Assembly (NCBI GenBank): GCA_002418205.1
Contig: DIDP01000070.1
Coordinates: 5,191 to 69,190, forward strand
Reading direction: 5' to 3'
From: Anaerolineales bacterium UBA5797
GTDB lineage: Bacteria; Chloroflexota; Anaerolineae; Anaerolineales; Villigracilaceae
Length of the DNA stretch: 64,000 nt
Position 1 is the first letter of the stretch. Each line of letters begins with the position of its first letter. Below are positions 25,491 to 33,949 of the stretch, piece after piece. The notes under the pieces were generated by a model. The model had not been told where the DNA came from, searched no databases, and was given only the letters and a program-made list of their open reading frames with translations. Position numbers and translations under genes: made by a program.

Positions 25491-26972
25491 TTATGGGGTC
25501 GGCGTGACGGTGACATCGCCCGTCATTTCAGCCCCCGCCTCAACCGGGACCGAGGTGGCTGCCACGCCATCTTCAGCCAAAGACTGGCAGATGGACTCAC
25601 CCGCCTGAACGATGCTCAGGATCGTCTGGTAGCCATCCGCATAGAGTTCCGGTTTGGAAGTGAGCTCCGTCCTTACCTGCCCCAACACCTGCATCGCCTC
25701 CCCACACTTGTTATCCCGCGGGCGGCTCAACGCAGCCAGCACCGAACCATAAGTATAGTAATAGACGATCGTGTTCGGGGAAATTTCCAGGCCCGGAACA
25801 TCAACAGGATTCTCACCCAGATCGGGAAAACATCGCTCGAGACCGCGCCCTTTGCAGGAATCCTCCCCCGAACAGCCGTAAGTGGCGCACTTCAGGGAAA
25901 AGATCGAACCCTCGTAATTCCGTGAGCGGAAGTAAATAACGCCCAACTGTCCGTAAATATCGGGGTTGGTGGGTTCATATTCCAGCGCGGTCTGCACATT
26001 GCGCGCCGCGATAAAGAATTCACCCAGTTGCGAATAGGTGCGGGCGATCGAAAGATTCGGGGTCGGATCCTTTACTCCAATGGTCTCATTGATGCGCGCC
26101 GCCTTGGCAAAATATTCCAACGACTTTTCATAAACCTCGCGCGCCGATTCCGGGTTTGGGATCTCGAACGCAAGGCGGCGGTAATTCGCCCCGGCGCGCA
26201 GATAAAGAAATGTAAAGTTCGGTTCCAGGACGATCGCCTTGTCATATTCAGAGATCGCCAGGTTGTATTGACCCAGCGTCTCGAGCAGATAGGCGTTGAC
26301 GCGGTGTACGTCCATGATCTGGTCGGCATCCGCGCGCTGCAGGGCCTGATTGATGTACTGCTCCGCCTGGTTCCATTTCTGCTGATCGAGCAGGACCTCG
26401 GCGTAAAAAGCCAGCGCAAGCGTGTTCGCACTGTCCAATTGCAGGGCGCGCACCGCCTCCTGTTCGGCTTCCAGCAGGAACTTTTCCACCTGCTGCGGAT
26501 CGTCGCTATAGATGTTGGAGTTCGCATTCCAATCGAGCGTGAAGGCGAGGATGGCATGTGCCGTGCTGTCGTCCGGCGCGAGTTCGACAGCTCTACGCGC
26601 GGACTCAAGCGCCTCGAGCAAACGCGCCTTTTTCTCAGGGTTGGTGATCAGAAAGGCCGAGGAATAAGTCTGGATGCGCGCCAGCTTGCTCCAGATTTGG
26701 GCGTTGTTCGGGTCCACGCGCACAGCTTCCTGGTAGGCGAGAATCGCCGCGTCCAGTTTGCCGGCGGTAAAGTTGGCATCGCCCTCCAACGCGTAGGATT
26801 CTGCCGCGCGGGTGGGCGTCGGGGACGGAAGGAACAACGGCTGGATCTCACCCTTGTTCATCTGCTGCAACATCCAGAGCAGACCCAGGATCATGACCAC
26901 CCACAGGAACATGCGATAGATGTTCGACTGCGGCCTGCGATTAAATAACGGGCGGCGGGGATACATGTTCAT
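25491..26972 (-). CDS. Membrane-anchored TPR protein (paralogue 2)
   Basis: A 493-residue protein. A short basic N-terminus is followed by one membrane helix (about 20-37), a short Pro/Thr spacer (FLPSPTPTRAAES) and a TPR solenoid to about residue 420, beginning GDANFTAGKLDAAILAYQEA. The C-terminal part has several Cys (CATYGCSGEDSCKGRGLERC) that may form disulfides outside the cell. The ATG at 26972 overlaps the TGA of the upstream paralogue (ATGA). Likely a scaffold on the outer face of the membrane. Confidence 0.85.
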   Translation of the reverse strand: MNMYPRRPLFNRRPQSNIYRMFLWVVMILGLLWMLQQMNKGEIQPLFLPSPTPTRAAESYALEGDANFTAGKLDAAILAYQEAVRVDPNNAQIWSKLARIQTYSSAFLITNPEKKARLLEALESARRAVELAPDDSTAHAILAFTLDWNANSNIYSDDPQQVEKFLLEAEQEAVRALQLDSANTLALAFYAEVLLDQQKWNQAEQYINQALQRADADQIMDVHRVNAYLLETLGQYNLAISEYDKAIVLEPNFTFLYLRAGANYRRLAFEIPNPESAREVYEKSLEYFAKAARINETIGVKDPTPNLSIARTYSQLGEFFIAARNVQTALEYEPTNPDIYGQLGVIYFRSRNYEGSIFSLKCATYGCSGEDSCKGRGLERCFPDLGENPVDVPGLEISPNTIVYYYTYGSVLAALSRPRDNKCGEAMQVLGQVRTELTSKPELYADGYQTILSIVQAGESICQSLAEDGVAATSVPVEAGAEMTGDVTVTPTP

Positions 26973-28186
26973 GAGGACGATCCGTTGAGATTCTCCTCGC
27001 AAATGCGGTTGATCTCGCTGGCGGCAAAGGTCGCGTTCTCATCGGCAGGGACTCTGGTCTGCAGCATCTGGGCGATCTGCAACGCTTCGCCGCATTGATT
27101 GGTGCGCGCAAGCGCCAGCCCGTAGGTGAAATAATATTCCGCCACCAGCGGATCGTTGACCAATGGAATACCGGTGATCTCCACGCCGTCTTCCGTCTTC
27201 CCGCCATAGATCGTGTACCCAAGCTGCTCGATGGCTTCGGGCCAGAACAGATTACGGTAATAGATCACGCCAAGGTTCCCGCGCAGGCTGGCGCTGTCGG
27301 GTCGGTCCTGCACGGCGGTCTCCGCATATTGCAGAGACTTTGCGTATTCGCCGATCGTGGCGTACGTGCGCGAGATGTACAGGTCCGGCAACGGGTCGGC
27401 GGGGTTCAAGGCATTTGCACGCGTGAACGCCTCAATGGCTTTATCGTACACCTGCAGGACGCGATAATTGAGTCCCATTTCGATATACAGCGCCGGGATG
27501 TTCGGGTTGATGTTGATGGCGGCTTGGAACTCGGCGACTGCCTCTTCGTAGTTTCCGGTGGCTTCAAGGATCAACGCCCGCGCCCGGCGGGTCTCGAGCA
27601 GGTCCGGGTCGAGCGCCAGCGCCACCCGCGATTCATCGATCGCTTTGGTATAGCTGTCAAAACCGGAATTGATCAGGATCTCCACATTGTAGGCATGCGC
27701 GATGGCATTGTTCGGATCCAGTTGCAATGCCTGATTGATCGAACTCAATGCCTCCGCGTTCTTATCCTCCTGAAAGTTGAGCGCCCAGGCGCGCACCGCA
27801 TGCGCCATCGCGTTGTTCGGGTTCAATAACAACGCATTTTCCGCGTTCGACTGCGCCTCTTCATATTGACCGGCGAACACCTGCACCCGCGCCAGCGCGA
27901 CATAATAGGTCGAATCCTGGGGCGCGGCGCTCACCGCAGCCTGATACGCCTCAATCGCCGGGAACAACTTCCCATCATTAAAAAGCGCTTGTGCTTCCGT
28001 CACAAGCGACTCGGGCGAACGGGTTGGCGTGGGCGTGGGCAGGAACGGGTTCGGCTGGGTGGGCAGATACACCTGATCGAAATAATATCCAAAGAGCAGC
28101 ACCAGCGCCAAAATCAACAGGCTGAAAAAGTTCGGACGCCTCTTTCGGCGGGTCATGCTCCATTTACTGCTTCTCGGCAAATACAT
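26969..28186 (-). CDS. Membrane-anchored TPR protein (paralogue 1)
   Basis: A 405-residue protein with basic N-terminus (MTRRKRRPN), one membrane helix (about 20-38), Pro/Thr spacer FLPTPTPTRSPES and a TPR array (about 60-370) starting AQALFNDGKLFPAIEAYQAA. The C-terminal segment with YYFTYGLALARTNQCGEALQ matches that of the downstream gene, so the two arose by tandem duplication. ATG 28186 lies at the predicted transcription start of a good promoter and has no ribosome binding site; an internal ATG at 28156 is the alternative. Confidence 0.85.
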   Translation of the reverse strand: MYLPRSSKWSMTRRKRRPNFFSLLILALVLLFGYYFDQVYLPTQPNPFLPTPTPTRSPESLVTEAQALFNDGKLFPAIEAYQAAVSAAPQDSTYYVALARVQVFAGQYEEAQSNAENALLLNPNNAMAHAVRAWALNFQEDKNAEALSSINQALQLDPNNAIAHAYNVEILINSGFDSYTKAIDESRVALALDPDLLETRRARALILEATGNYEEAVAEFQAAININPNIPALYIEMGLNYRVLQVYDKAIEAFTRANALNPADPLPDLYISRTYATIGEYAKSLQYAETAVQDRPDSASLRGNLGVIYYRNLFWPEAIEQLGYTIYGGKTEDGVEITGIPLVNDPLVAEYYFTYGLALARTNQCGEALQIAQMLQTRVPADENATFAASEINRICEENLNGSSS

Positions 28187-28192
28187 GATTTC

Positions 28193-28222
28193 ATATTACC
28201 ATTCCCGCCGAATCAGCGTCAA
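28193..28222 (-). promoter_or_regulatory. Promoter of the TPR operon, leaderless
   Basis: On the minus strand TTGACG (28222-28217), an 18-base spacer, TAATAT (28198-28193), six bases, then ATG 28186, which would itself be +1. Confidence 0.75.
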
Positions 28223-28253
28223 GAAAACGCCGCCTACTCTAACCCGTCTCTTA

Positions 28254-28262
28254 TGCTACAAT
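28254..28262 (+). promoter_or_regulatory. Extended -10 promoter of trmD, leaderless
   Basis: TG-C-TACAAT with the hexamer at 28257-28262, six bases, then ATG 28269. It is divergent from the TPR promoter within an 82-base region. Confidence 0.7.
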
Positions 28263-28268
28263 CCGCCT

Positions 28269-29027
28269 ATGCAATTCGAAGTCTTCACCCTTTTGCCTGA
28301 AGTCTTCCCTCCCTATCTTGAATCAAGCATCCTCAAGCGCGCCGCCCAGCGGGGATTGGTCGATGTTCGTGTACACAACATTCGCGATTACACACACGAC
28401 AAACACCACACCACAGACGATACTCCCTACGGAGGCGGAGGCGGGATGGTGATGAAACCCGAACCGGTCTTCGAGGCGGTCGAATCCGTTTTGGGACTCG
28501 AAACGATTCAGACTCAGCCGCCGCCTGTTCCCGTTCTCTTATTAACCCCGCAGGGACGCGTCTTCGACCAACGCGTGGCGGAGGAATTATCCCGCTATGA
28601 AAGGATCGCCCTGCTCTGTGGACGCTATGAGGGCGTGGACGAACGCGTGTGCGAACACCTTGTCACCGACGAGATCTCGATCGGCGATTACGTGCTCACC
28701 GGCGGCGAACTTCCCGCGCTGATGATCATCGACGCGGTCACGCGCCTCATCCCCGGCGTGTTGGGCGATCCCACCGGCGCGGAGGACGACTCGCACTCGA
28801 TGGGCTTGCTGGAATATCCGCATTACACCAAGCCGCCCGAATTCCGCGGCTGGAAGGTACCCGATGTGCTGGTCTCTGGAGATCACGGCAAGATAGAAAA
28901 ATGGCGCAGGGAACAGGCACTCACACGGACTTTCCACAAGCGGCCTGATATGCTCGAAAAAGCGGAATTGAGCGAAGCAGATAAAAAATTCATCGAAGGT
29001 TTAAAAAGTGACAGTCACTTTGAATAG
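28269..29027 (+). CDS. trmD: tRNA (guanine-37 N1)-methyltransferase
   Basis: A 252-residue SPOUT-family methyltransferase that makes m1G37 in tRNAs reading CNN codons and prevents frameshifting. Family marks are FEVFTLLPEVFPPYLESSIL, the loop TDDTPYGGGGGMVMKPEP, the trefoil-knot sequence LLCGRYEGVDERV and DEISIGDYVLTGGELPAL, and DSHSMGLLEYPHYTKP. The track-length upstream extension is rejected: ATG 28269 has a -10 box six bases before it. The stop lies within a perfect 14-bp hairpin. Usually found near rimM/rplS, which are absent here. Confidence 0.97.
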   Translation: MQFEVFTLLPEVFPPYLESSILKRAAQRGLVDVRVHNIRDYTHDKHHTTDDTPYGGGGGMVMKPEPVFEAVESVLGLETIQTQPPPVPVLLLTPQGRVFDQRVAEELSRYERIALLCGRYEGVDERVCEHLVTDEISIGDYVLTGGELPALMIIDAVTRLIPGVLGDPTGAEDDSHSMGLLEYPHYTKPPEFRGWKVPDVLVSGDHGKIEKWRREQALTRTFHKRPDMLEKAELSEADKKFIEGLKSDSHFE

Positions 29028-29039
29028 TGACTGTCACTT
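29006..29039 (+). repeat. Perfect hairpin over the trmD stop codon
   Basis: AAGTGACAGTCACT (29006-29019) pairs with AGTGACTGTCACTT (29026-29039). Each arm is itself nearly palindromic. No T-run follows, so it is a poor terminator; it may be a mobile palindrome that supplied the last codons of trmD. Confidence 0.7.
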
Positions 29040-29056
29040 CACATTTTGGAGGCAAC

Positions 29057-30325
29057 ATGAAATTCAGTTATGGCAAAACCTTCCTGCTTGGTCTTGGCTT
29101 TTTTGGGATGAGCATTATTTGGCCCATATTCAATCAATACATTCCAATTTTCCTACAAGCTGGCAACCCGGAATTTGAGCGACAGCTACTGGCACAAGGG
29201 CGCGAGATTCCCCACATCGCGGGCTTCGCGCTGGCACCCAGCCTGGCATTGTTCATCATGACATGGGATAACATCCTGAATATGTTCATATCGCCATGGA
29301 TAGGCGCCAAAAGCGATCGAACATGGAATCGCTTCGGCAGGCGTAAGCCCTACATTTTACTGGGTGCTCCCATTGCGCTGCTGGCATTTGTATTCGTACC
29401 GGTCGCTCAATCGGCACTGGCGATTGCCATTTACATATTCATTACGAACTTTGGCATGGCTCTTTTTCGTTCACCCACCATCGCCTGGCTGGGCGACTTC
29501 TTTGAAGCTGACGATCGAAGCAAAGCCAATGGCGTGATCAACCTCATGGGTGGAATTGGCGCCTTATTGGCATACTTTGGAGGCGGAATACTCTTCAACC
29601 AATTTGGACGCAATGCCCCATTCATTGCCGGGTCGGTCGCCACGGCAGTTGGTTTGCTTATCCTTTTGTTATTCGTCAAAGAATATCCTCCCAAGGCACC
29701 AGTAGAGGAAGACGCCAATACGAACATTATGGATAATATAAAGTTGATCTTCTCAAATCCCGATAAAAGCGCCTTATATGTTCTGTTGAGCATTTTATTT
29801 TGGTTCATGGGATTTAGTGCTTACGATGCCGGGCTTTCCTCATTTGCTGTCTTTACATTGGGACTCAAAGCAGGAACTGCATCCATTTACGCTGGAACAA
29901 TGACCATTTTCTTTTTGCTTTTCGCCGTGCCTGCGGGATTTATCGGCACGCGTTGGGGACGTGAAAGAACAATCCGTACAGGTTTAATCGGACTTGTAGT
30001 CATCAGCCTGCTCGGTTTTTTCTTTATCAATGGATCGGTCACATTTATTATTATTTTGCTATTTGCAGGCGCCTTCTGGGCAATGATCAACGTGAACAGC
30101 CTGCCTCTTGTCTTCGACCATGGTGATGAAAAGCAGATCGGTGCATATACTGGCCTCTATTATTTTTCGTCGCAGCTTGCATCGGTTCTTGGCCCCACTT
30201 TGTTGGGGATCGTGGTTGATACCCTTGGAGATCAATATCGTTGGTTATGGATATTTGCAACGGTTTTCATGGCCATCGCCTTTATGACGATGCTGGGCGT
30301 CCGCCGGGGGGAGGCAACCGCTTGA
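29057..30325 (+). CDS. Major facilitator superfamily transporter, sugar-carrier like
   Basis: A 422-residue protein with about twelve membrane helices. The loop after helix 2 is WIGAKSDRTWNRFGRRKPYI, the D...G.RRP-type motif of MFS carriers, and the overall text (ITNFGMALFRSP, WLGDFFEADDRSKANGVINL) resembles SLC45/GPH-type sugar transporters. GGAGG lies 6 bases before ATG 29057. It follows trmD closely but is visibly AT-richer than its neighbours, so it may have been acquired. The substrate cannot be named; a sugar is the best guess. Confidence 0.85.
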   Translation: MKFSYGKTFLLGLGFFGMSIIWPIFNQYIPIFLQAGNPEFERQLLAQGREIPHIAGFALAPSLALFIMTWDNILNMFISPWIGAKSDRTWNRFGRRKPYILLGAPIALLAFVFVPVAQSALAIAIYIFITNFGMALFRSPTIAWLGDFFEADDRSKANGVINLMGGIGALLAYFGGGILFNQFGRNAPFIAGSVATAVGLLILLLFVKEYPPKAPVEEDANTNIMDNIKLIFSNPDKSALYVLLSILFWFMGFSAYDAGLSSFAVFTLGLKAGTASIYAGTMTIFFLLFAVPAGFIGTRWGRERTIRTGLIGLVVISLLGFFFINGSVTFIIILLFAGAFWAMINVNSLPLVFDHGDEKQIGAYTGLYYFSSQLASVLGPTLLGIVVDTLGDQYRWLWIFATVFMAIAFMTMLGVRRGEATA

Positions 30326-30423
30326 AAACGGGATCCGGCATCGGCGTGGAAGGAGGCGTTTCGTCATGTTCCGATTCATGTCATGGCAGGGAAGGTCGTT
30401 TGTCATGATTCTTAACGCGTGGC

Positions 30424-30452
30424 TTGCCGGAAGATTGAACTAAATGTATACT
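30424..30452 (+). promoter_or_regulatory. Promoter of the BMP lipoprotein gene
   Basis: TTGCCG (30424-30429), a 17-base spacer ending in TG, and TATACT (30447-30452). Start near 30459, leader about 60 bases with AAAGGAGAAG before the ATG. Confidence 0.75.
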
Positions 30453-30519
30453 AAAGTCGAAAAGGGTTTGTATGAGCCCTAGAAAAGTCAACATCTTTAC
30501 ATCAAAAGGAGAAGAACGT

Positions 30520-31557
30520 ATGAAGAAGTTGTACACTTTGCTTGCGGTGCTTTTGGTGGCCGCCATGCTTCTGCCAGCCTGCGCCCCGGCGGAAGCAGAC
30601 TGCTCCAGCGAAGACGTGTTCTGCGTGGGTCTGGTGACGGACGTCGGCAAGATCAACGACAAGTCCTTCAACCAGTCCGCCTGGGAAGGCGTCCAGCGCG
30701 CTGAGAAGGAATTGGGCGCAAAGGTCCAGTACATCGAGACCGCTGACTCGAAGGATTATGACAAGAACATCGCCACCTTCGCAGACGAGAACTATGACGT
30801 GATCGTAACCGTCGGTTTCGGCATGGGTGAAGCGACCGTCAAAGCCGCCGGGCTTTATCCGAATGTCAAGTTCATCGGCGTGGACCAGTTCCAGGCTGCT
30901 GAGACCCCGGGTGTTGTCGGTTTGAACTTCCCTGAGGACAACGCCGGCTTCCTCGTTGGCGCACTCGCTTCAATGATGAGCGAAAGTCACAAGATCGGCG
31001 CCGTGTGCGGTACCGATGCCGTTCCTCCGGTCTGGCGCTTTGGTGAAGGTTACAAAGCCGGCGCCGCCTATGCTGATGGCATGATGGGCTCCACCACCGA
31101 GGTCTTTGTTGTGTATCACAGTGATGTCGGTTTCGACAAGACCTTTACCGATCCCGAATGGGGCGCTGCGACCGCCAAGTCCATGATGGACCAGGGCGCG
31201 GACGCGATCTTCGGTTGTGGTGGTATCACCGGCAACGGTGCGATCACCGCCGCCGCCCAGGCTGGCAAGTACGCCATTGGCGTGGACACCGACCAGTATC
31301 TGACCCTGCCCGAGGCTGCACCTCGCATGCTCTCCAGCGCGATGAAGCTCATCACTCCGGGCGTCTTCGATCTGATCAAACTCGCCAAGGAAGGCAACTT
31401 CCCGGTCGGTAACTATTTCGGCGCTGCCGGTTATGCTCCCTTCCATGATCTCGACAGCGAAGTCCCCGCTGAAGTGAAAGCGGAAATGGAAAAGATCAAT
31501 GCCGGTCTGCTCGACGGCTCGATCAAGACCAACGTTCCTCCGGTTAAACCCGAATAA
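30520..31557 (+). CDS. BMP-family nucleoside-binding lipoprotein
   Basis: A 345-residue substrate-binding lipoprotein of the basic membrane protein / PnrA family. Signal peptide with lipobox LPAC (Cys21); the mature protein begins its fold with CVGLVTDVGKINDKSFNQSA, followed by TVGFGMGEATVKAAGLYPNV, FIGVDQFQ and GVVGLNFPEDNAGFLVGALA, all typical. GGAG lies 8 bases before ATG 30520; the longer ORF start at 30472 lacks support. It binds the solute for the permease/ATPase genes downstream, but a terminator after it lets it be made in excess. Nucleosides are the known ligands; riboflavin-type ligands occur in relatives. Confidence 0.93.
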   Translation: MKKLYTLLAVLLVAAMLLPACAPAEADCSSEDVFCVGLVTDVGKINDKSFNQSAWEGVQRAEKELGAKVQYIETADSKDYDKNIATFADENYDVIVTVGFGMGEATVKAAGLYPNVKFIGVDQFQAAETPGVVGLNFPEDNAGFLVGALASMMSESHKIGAVCGTDAVPPVWRFGEGYKAGAAYADGMMGSTTEVFVVYHSDVGFDKTFTDPEWGAATAKSMMDQGADAIFGCGGITGNGAITAAAQAGKYAIGVDTDQYLTLPEAAPRMLSSAMKLITPGVFDLIKLAKEGNFPVGNYFGAAGYAPFHDLDSEVPAEVKAEMEKINAGLLDGSIKTNVPPVKPE

Positions 31558-31578
31558 GTCAGCAGGGTATGGTTTGTG

Positions 31579-31612
31579 AAAGGGAAAGAGGTTCCGCCTC
31601 TTTCCCTTTTTT
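31579..31612 (+). terminator. Terminator/attenuator after the binding-protein gene
   Basis: AAAGGGAAAGAGG (31579-31591) pairs with CCTCTTTCCCTTT (31597-31609), followed by T. It separates the binding protein from the permease genes and should lower their expression relative to it. Confidence 0.92.
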
Positions 31613-31658
31613 GATAGTTAAAATCGAATGGGAGAATCAACCGAACCATTACTGCAAG

Positions 31659-31667
31659 TGATATAAT
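31659..31667 (+). promoter_or_regulatory. Extended -10 promoter of the permease genes
   Basis: TG-A-TATAAT (hexamer 31662-31667), with start expected near 31674 and GGAG before ATG 31699. Confidence 0.65.
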
Positions 31668-31698
31668 TCTCAATCATCATGGCTCGACCGGAGACCTC

Positions 31699-32826
31699 AT
31701 GCAGGTAGACACAACCTCAAAATCACCCTCGCAGGGTATTCTGCGATCAGCGCTCGATGCCATACTCATTCCCTTTCTGGCGATCCTGACCGCAGTCATT
31801 TTGGGTGGAATTATCATCGCCGTTGTAAGAGGCAATCCCTTTCTGGCATATTACGGCTTAATCCAGGGATCGTTCGGCTCTGCAAAAGCACTGAGCGAGA
31901 CGGCGGTCTGGGCAACGCCCTATATTTTTGCAGGGCTCGCGGTGGCACTTGCCTTTAAGGGAGGGCTGTTCAATATTGGCGCAGAGGGACAGTTGGCTCT
32001 TGGAGCGGTATTTTCCGCATTGATCGGATATGCCCTGCCGGAATGGCTGGGGAGGGATATCCCCTTGATCATTCACCTCCCCCTGACAATCATCATCGGA
32101 ATGGCGGCAGGCGCATTTTGGGCTGCGATCGTTGGATTTCTCAAGGCATATACAGGCGGGCACGAAGTCATCAATACGATCATGATGAACTACATTGCCT
32201 TGAACACAATCTCCTACCTCCTCAACGGTCCCATGAAGGACAGGGATCCCAACAATGTGATCGCGCGGACGCCGCTTATCGCAGACAGCGCGCGCATGCC
32301 AGCCATTTTCGAGGGATTTCGCATCCATTGGGGATTTGTCCTTGCGCTGCTCATTGCTCTCCTTGTCTGGTGGATCCTCAACAAGACGACTCTCGGCTTT
32401 GAAATCCGGACTGTGGGCTCCAACCCCGATGCGGCAAAGTACGCGGGCATCAATGTAAAACGCACGATCATCATTACCATGACGCTTTCCGGCATGCTGG
32501 CTGGCATGGCAGGCGCGCTGGAGGTGACCGGATTGAACTTCCGGCACGAACTCGGCTTTTCGATCGGCTACGGGTTCGATGCGATTGCCATTGCCCTGCT
32601 TGGCAAGTCGCATCCCCTGGGTGTGGTGCTGGCATCCATCCTGTTTGCGGCAATGCGCAATGGCGCCACGCGTATGCAGTTCCTGACCCAATTACCTGTT
32701 GATTTGATTTCCGTGCTTCAGGCTCTCATCCTTCTATTCGTCGCGGCGGATGCCATCATTCGATATATCTATCGCATCAAATCGAAGGGTGAACGCGTCG
32801 TGTTGACCCGCGGTTGGGGAGGATAA
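31699..32826 (+). CDS. nupP: ABC transporter permease, nucleoside (BMP) type, first subunit
   Basis: A 375-residue membrane protein of the RbsC-like permease superfamily, corresponding to B. subtilis NupP/YufP. It has about ten hydrophobic helices. Family marks are ALAFKGGLFNIGAEGQLALG, AFWAAIVGFLKAYTGGHEVI followed by NTIMMNYIA, and the coupling segment ALTGNP-like VGSNPDAAKYAGINVKRTI. GGAG lies 5 bases before ATG 31699. It forms a heterodimeric channel with the next gene's product. The symbol is by analogy with the Bacillus nucleoside importer. Confidence 0.9.
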   Translation: MQVDTTSKSPSQGILRSALDAILIPFLAILTAVILGGIIIAVVRGNPFLAYYGLIQGSFGSAKALSETAVWATPYIFAGLAVALAFKGGLFNIGAEGQLALGAVFSALIGYALPEWLGRDIPLIIHLPLTIIIGMAAGAFWAAIVGFLKAYTGGHEVINTIMMNYIALNTISYLLNGPMKDRDPNNVIARTPLIADSARMPAIFEGFRIHWGFVLALLIALLVWWILNKTTLGFEIRTVGSNPDAAKYAGINVKRTIIITMTLSGMLAGMAGALEVTGLNFRHELGFSIGYGFDAIAIALLGKSHPLGVVLASILFAAMRNGATRMQFLTQLPVDLISVLQALILLFVAADAIIRYIYRIKSKGERVVLTRGWGG

Positions 32827-32835
32827 GGAGTATCC

Positions 32836-33948
32836 ATGGATCTGAGACGTTTCGGTTTTATCCTTCTGGTCATCATCGTTCTTTTTGGGGTTGTGGTCTA
32901 TATCGGAGAGGTGAAGGTCGCCCCCATTGTGATCATCACCAGCATGCTGGCTACGACGATCGCAGTGGCTACGCCGCTCTCCCTCGGTGCGCTGGCTGGT
33001 CTGTTCTGCGAACGTTCGGGCGTGGTCAATATCGGCATCGAAGGGATGATGCTATCCTCGGCTTTCTTCGGCTGGCTGGGCGCGATCTACATGTATCACG
33101 TGTTCGGGTTTCCCATCGGTGTCAGTGTCTGGTCGGGCGTGTTCTTTGCCATGCTTTCCGGCATGTTGATGGGACTCCTGCTGGCGGTGCTATCCATCAC
33201 ATACAAGGTGGATCAGATCATCGGCGGGACGGTGATCAATATCCTCGCGGTGGGACTGACCGGCTTTCTGAACCGTCAATTATTCTTCGGGCGTGGGAGC
33301 GTGTTCGGTGGTCATGTTCCAAACTCTCCCGGCGTGCTCCCCACCATTCATGTTCCCATAACAGAGATCTTTTCGCCGCTCTGCGGGTCATCGGCTGACT
33401 GTCTTCAGGTTGTGACCTCGATCAACAAGGTCTTCGACCAAAAGCCGATCGCCATCAGCGCCATCCTGCTTGTATTCATCGCCCACTATGTGATCTTCTA
33501 TACCCGCTGGGGTCTGCGGACACGCGCCGTGGGTGAGCATCCGAAAGCCGCGGATACCGTGGGCATCAATGTCATTAAGATGCGCTATTTGAGCGTCACG
33601 ATCGGCGGCGCGCTGGCAGGACTTGCAGGCGCATATTTCACGATCGAGTCAGTGCCATCCTTCGAACCGTTGCTTACGAACGGGCGCGGTTTCATTTCGC
33701 TTGCCGCCCTGATCTTCGGAAACTGGACTCCCATCGGCGCATGGACGGCGGCGCTGGTCTTCGGCGCGTCACAGGCGCTGAACATCAACCTGCAACTCTT
33801 CCGGGATGTCATCCCGCCCCAACTGGCGTTCCTGCAACAGTCCTACGTTGTCGGTCTGGTTCCATATATCCTGACCATGATCATCCTGACCGGTATCATC
33901 GGCAAGACGACCCCACCCGCGGCAGACGGCGTGCCTTACGAGAAATAA
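32836..33948 (+). CDS. nupQ: ABC transporter permease, nucleoside (BMP) type, second subunit
   Basis: A 370-residue permease, the partner of the preceding subunit, corresponding to NupQ/YufQ. It contains TPLSLGALAGLFCERSGVVN and VVNIGIEGMMLSSAFFGWLG near the N-terminus, DQIIGGTVINILAVGLTGFL, and the coupling segment RAVGEHPKAADTVGINVIKM. A loop at about 155-185 holds two Cys (PLCGSSADCLQ). ATG 32836 lies 9 bases after the previous stop with an AAGGAG site, so the genes are coupled. Confidence 0.9.
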   Translation: MDLRRFGFILLVIIVLFGVVVYIGEVKVAPIVIITSMLATTIAVATPLSLGALAGLFCERSGVVNIGIEGMMLSSAFFGWLGAIYMYHVFGFPIGVSVWSGVFFAMLSGMLMGLLLAVLSITYKVDQIIGGTVINILAVGLTGFLNRQLFFGRGSVFGGHVPNSPGVLPTIHVPITEIFSPLCGSSADCLQVVTSINKVFDQKPIAISAILLVFIAHYVIFYTRWGLRTRAVGEHPKAADTVGINVIKMRYLSVTIGGALAGLAGAYFTIESVPSFEPLLTNGRGFISLAALIFGNWTPIGAWTAALVFGASQALNINLQLFRDVIPPQLAFLQQSYVVGLVPYILTMIILTGIIGKTTPPAADGVPYEK

Positions 33949-33949
33949 C

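Noticed and set aside
30381..30734. Minus-strand 117-codon open frame over the BMP promoter
   Set aside because: It covers the BMP promoter and signal peptide region in antisense, has no start signal and no protein-like features.
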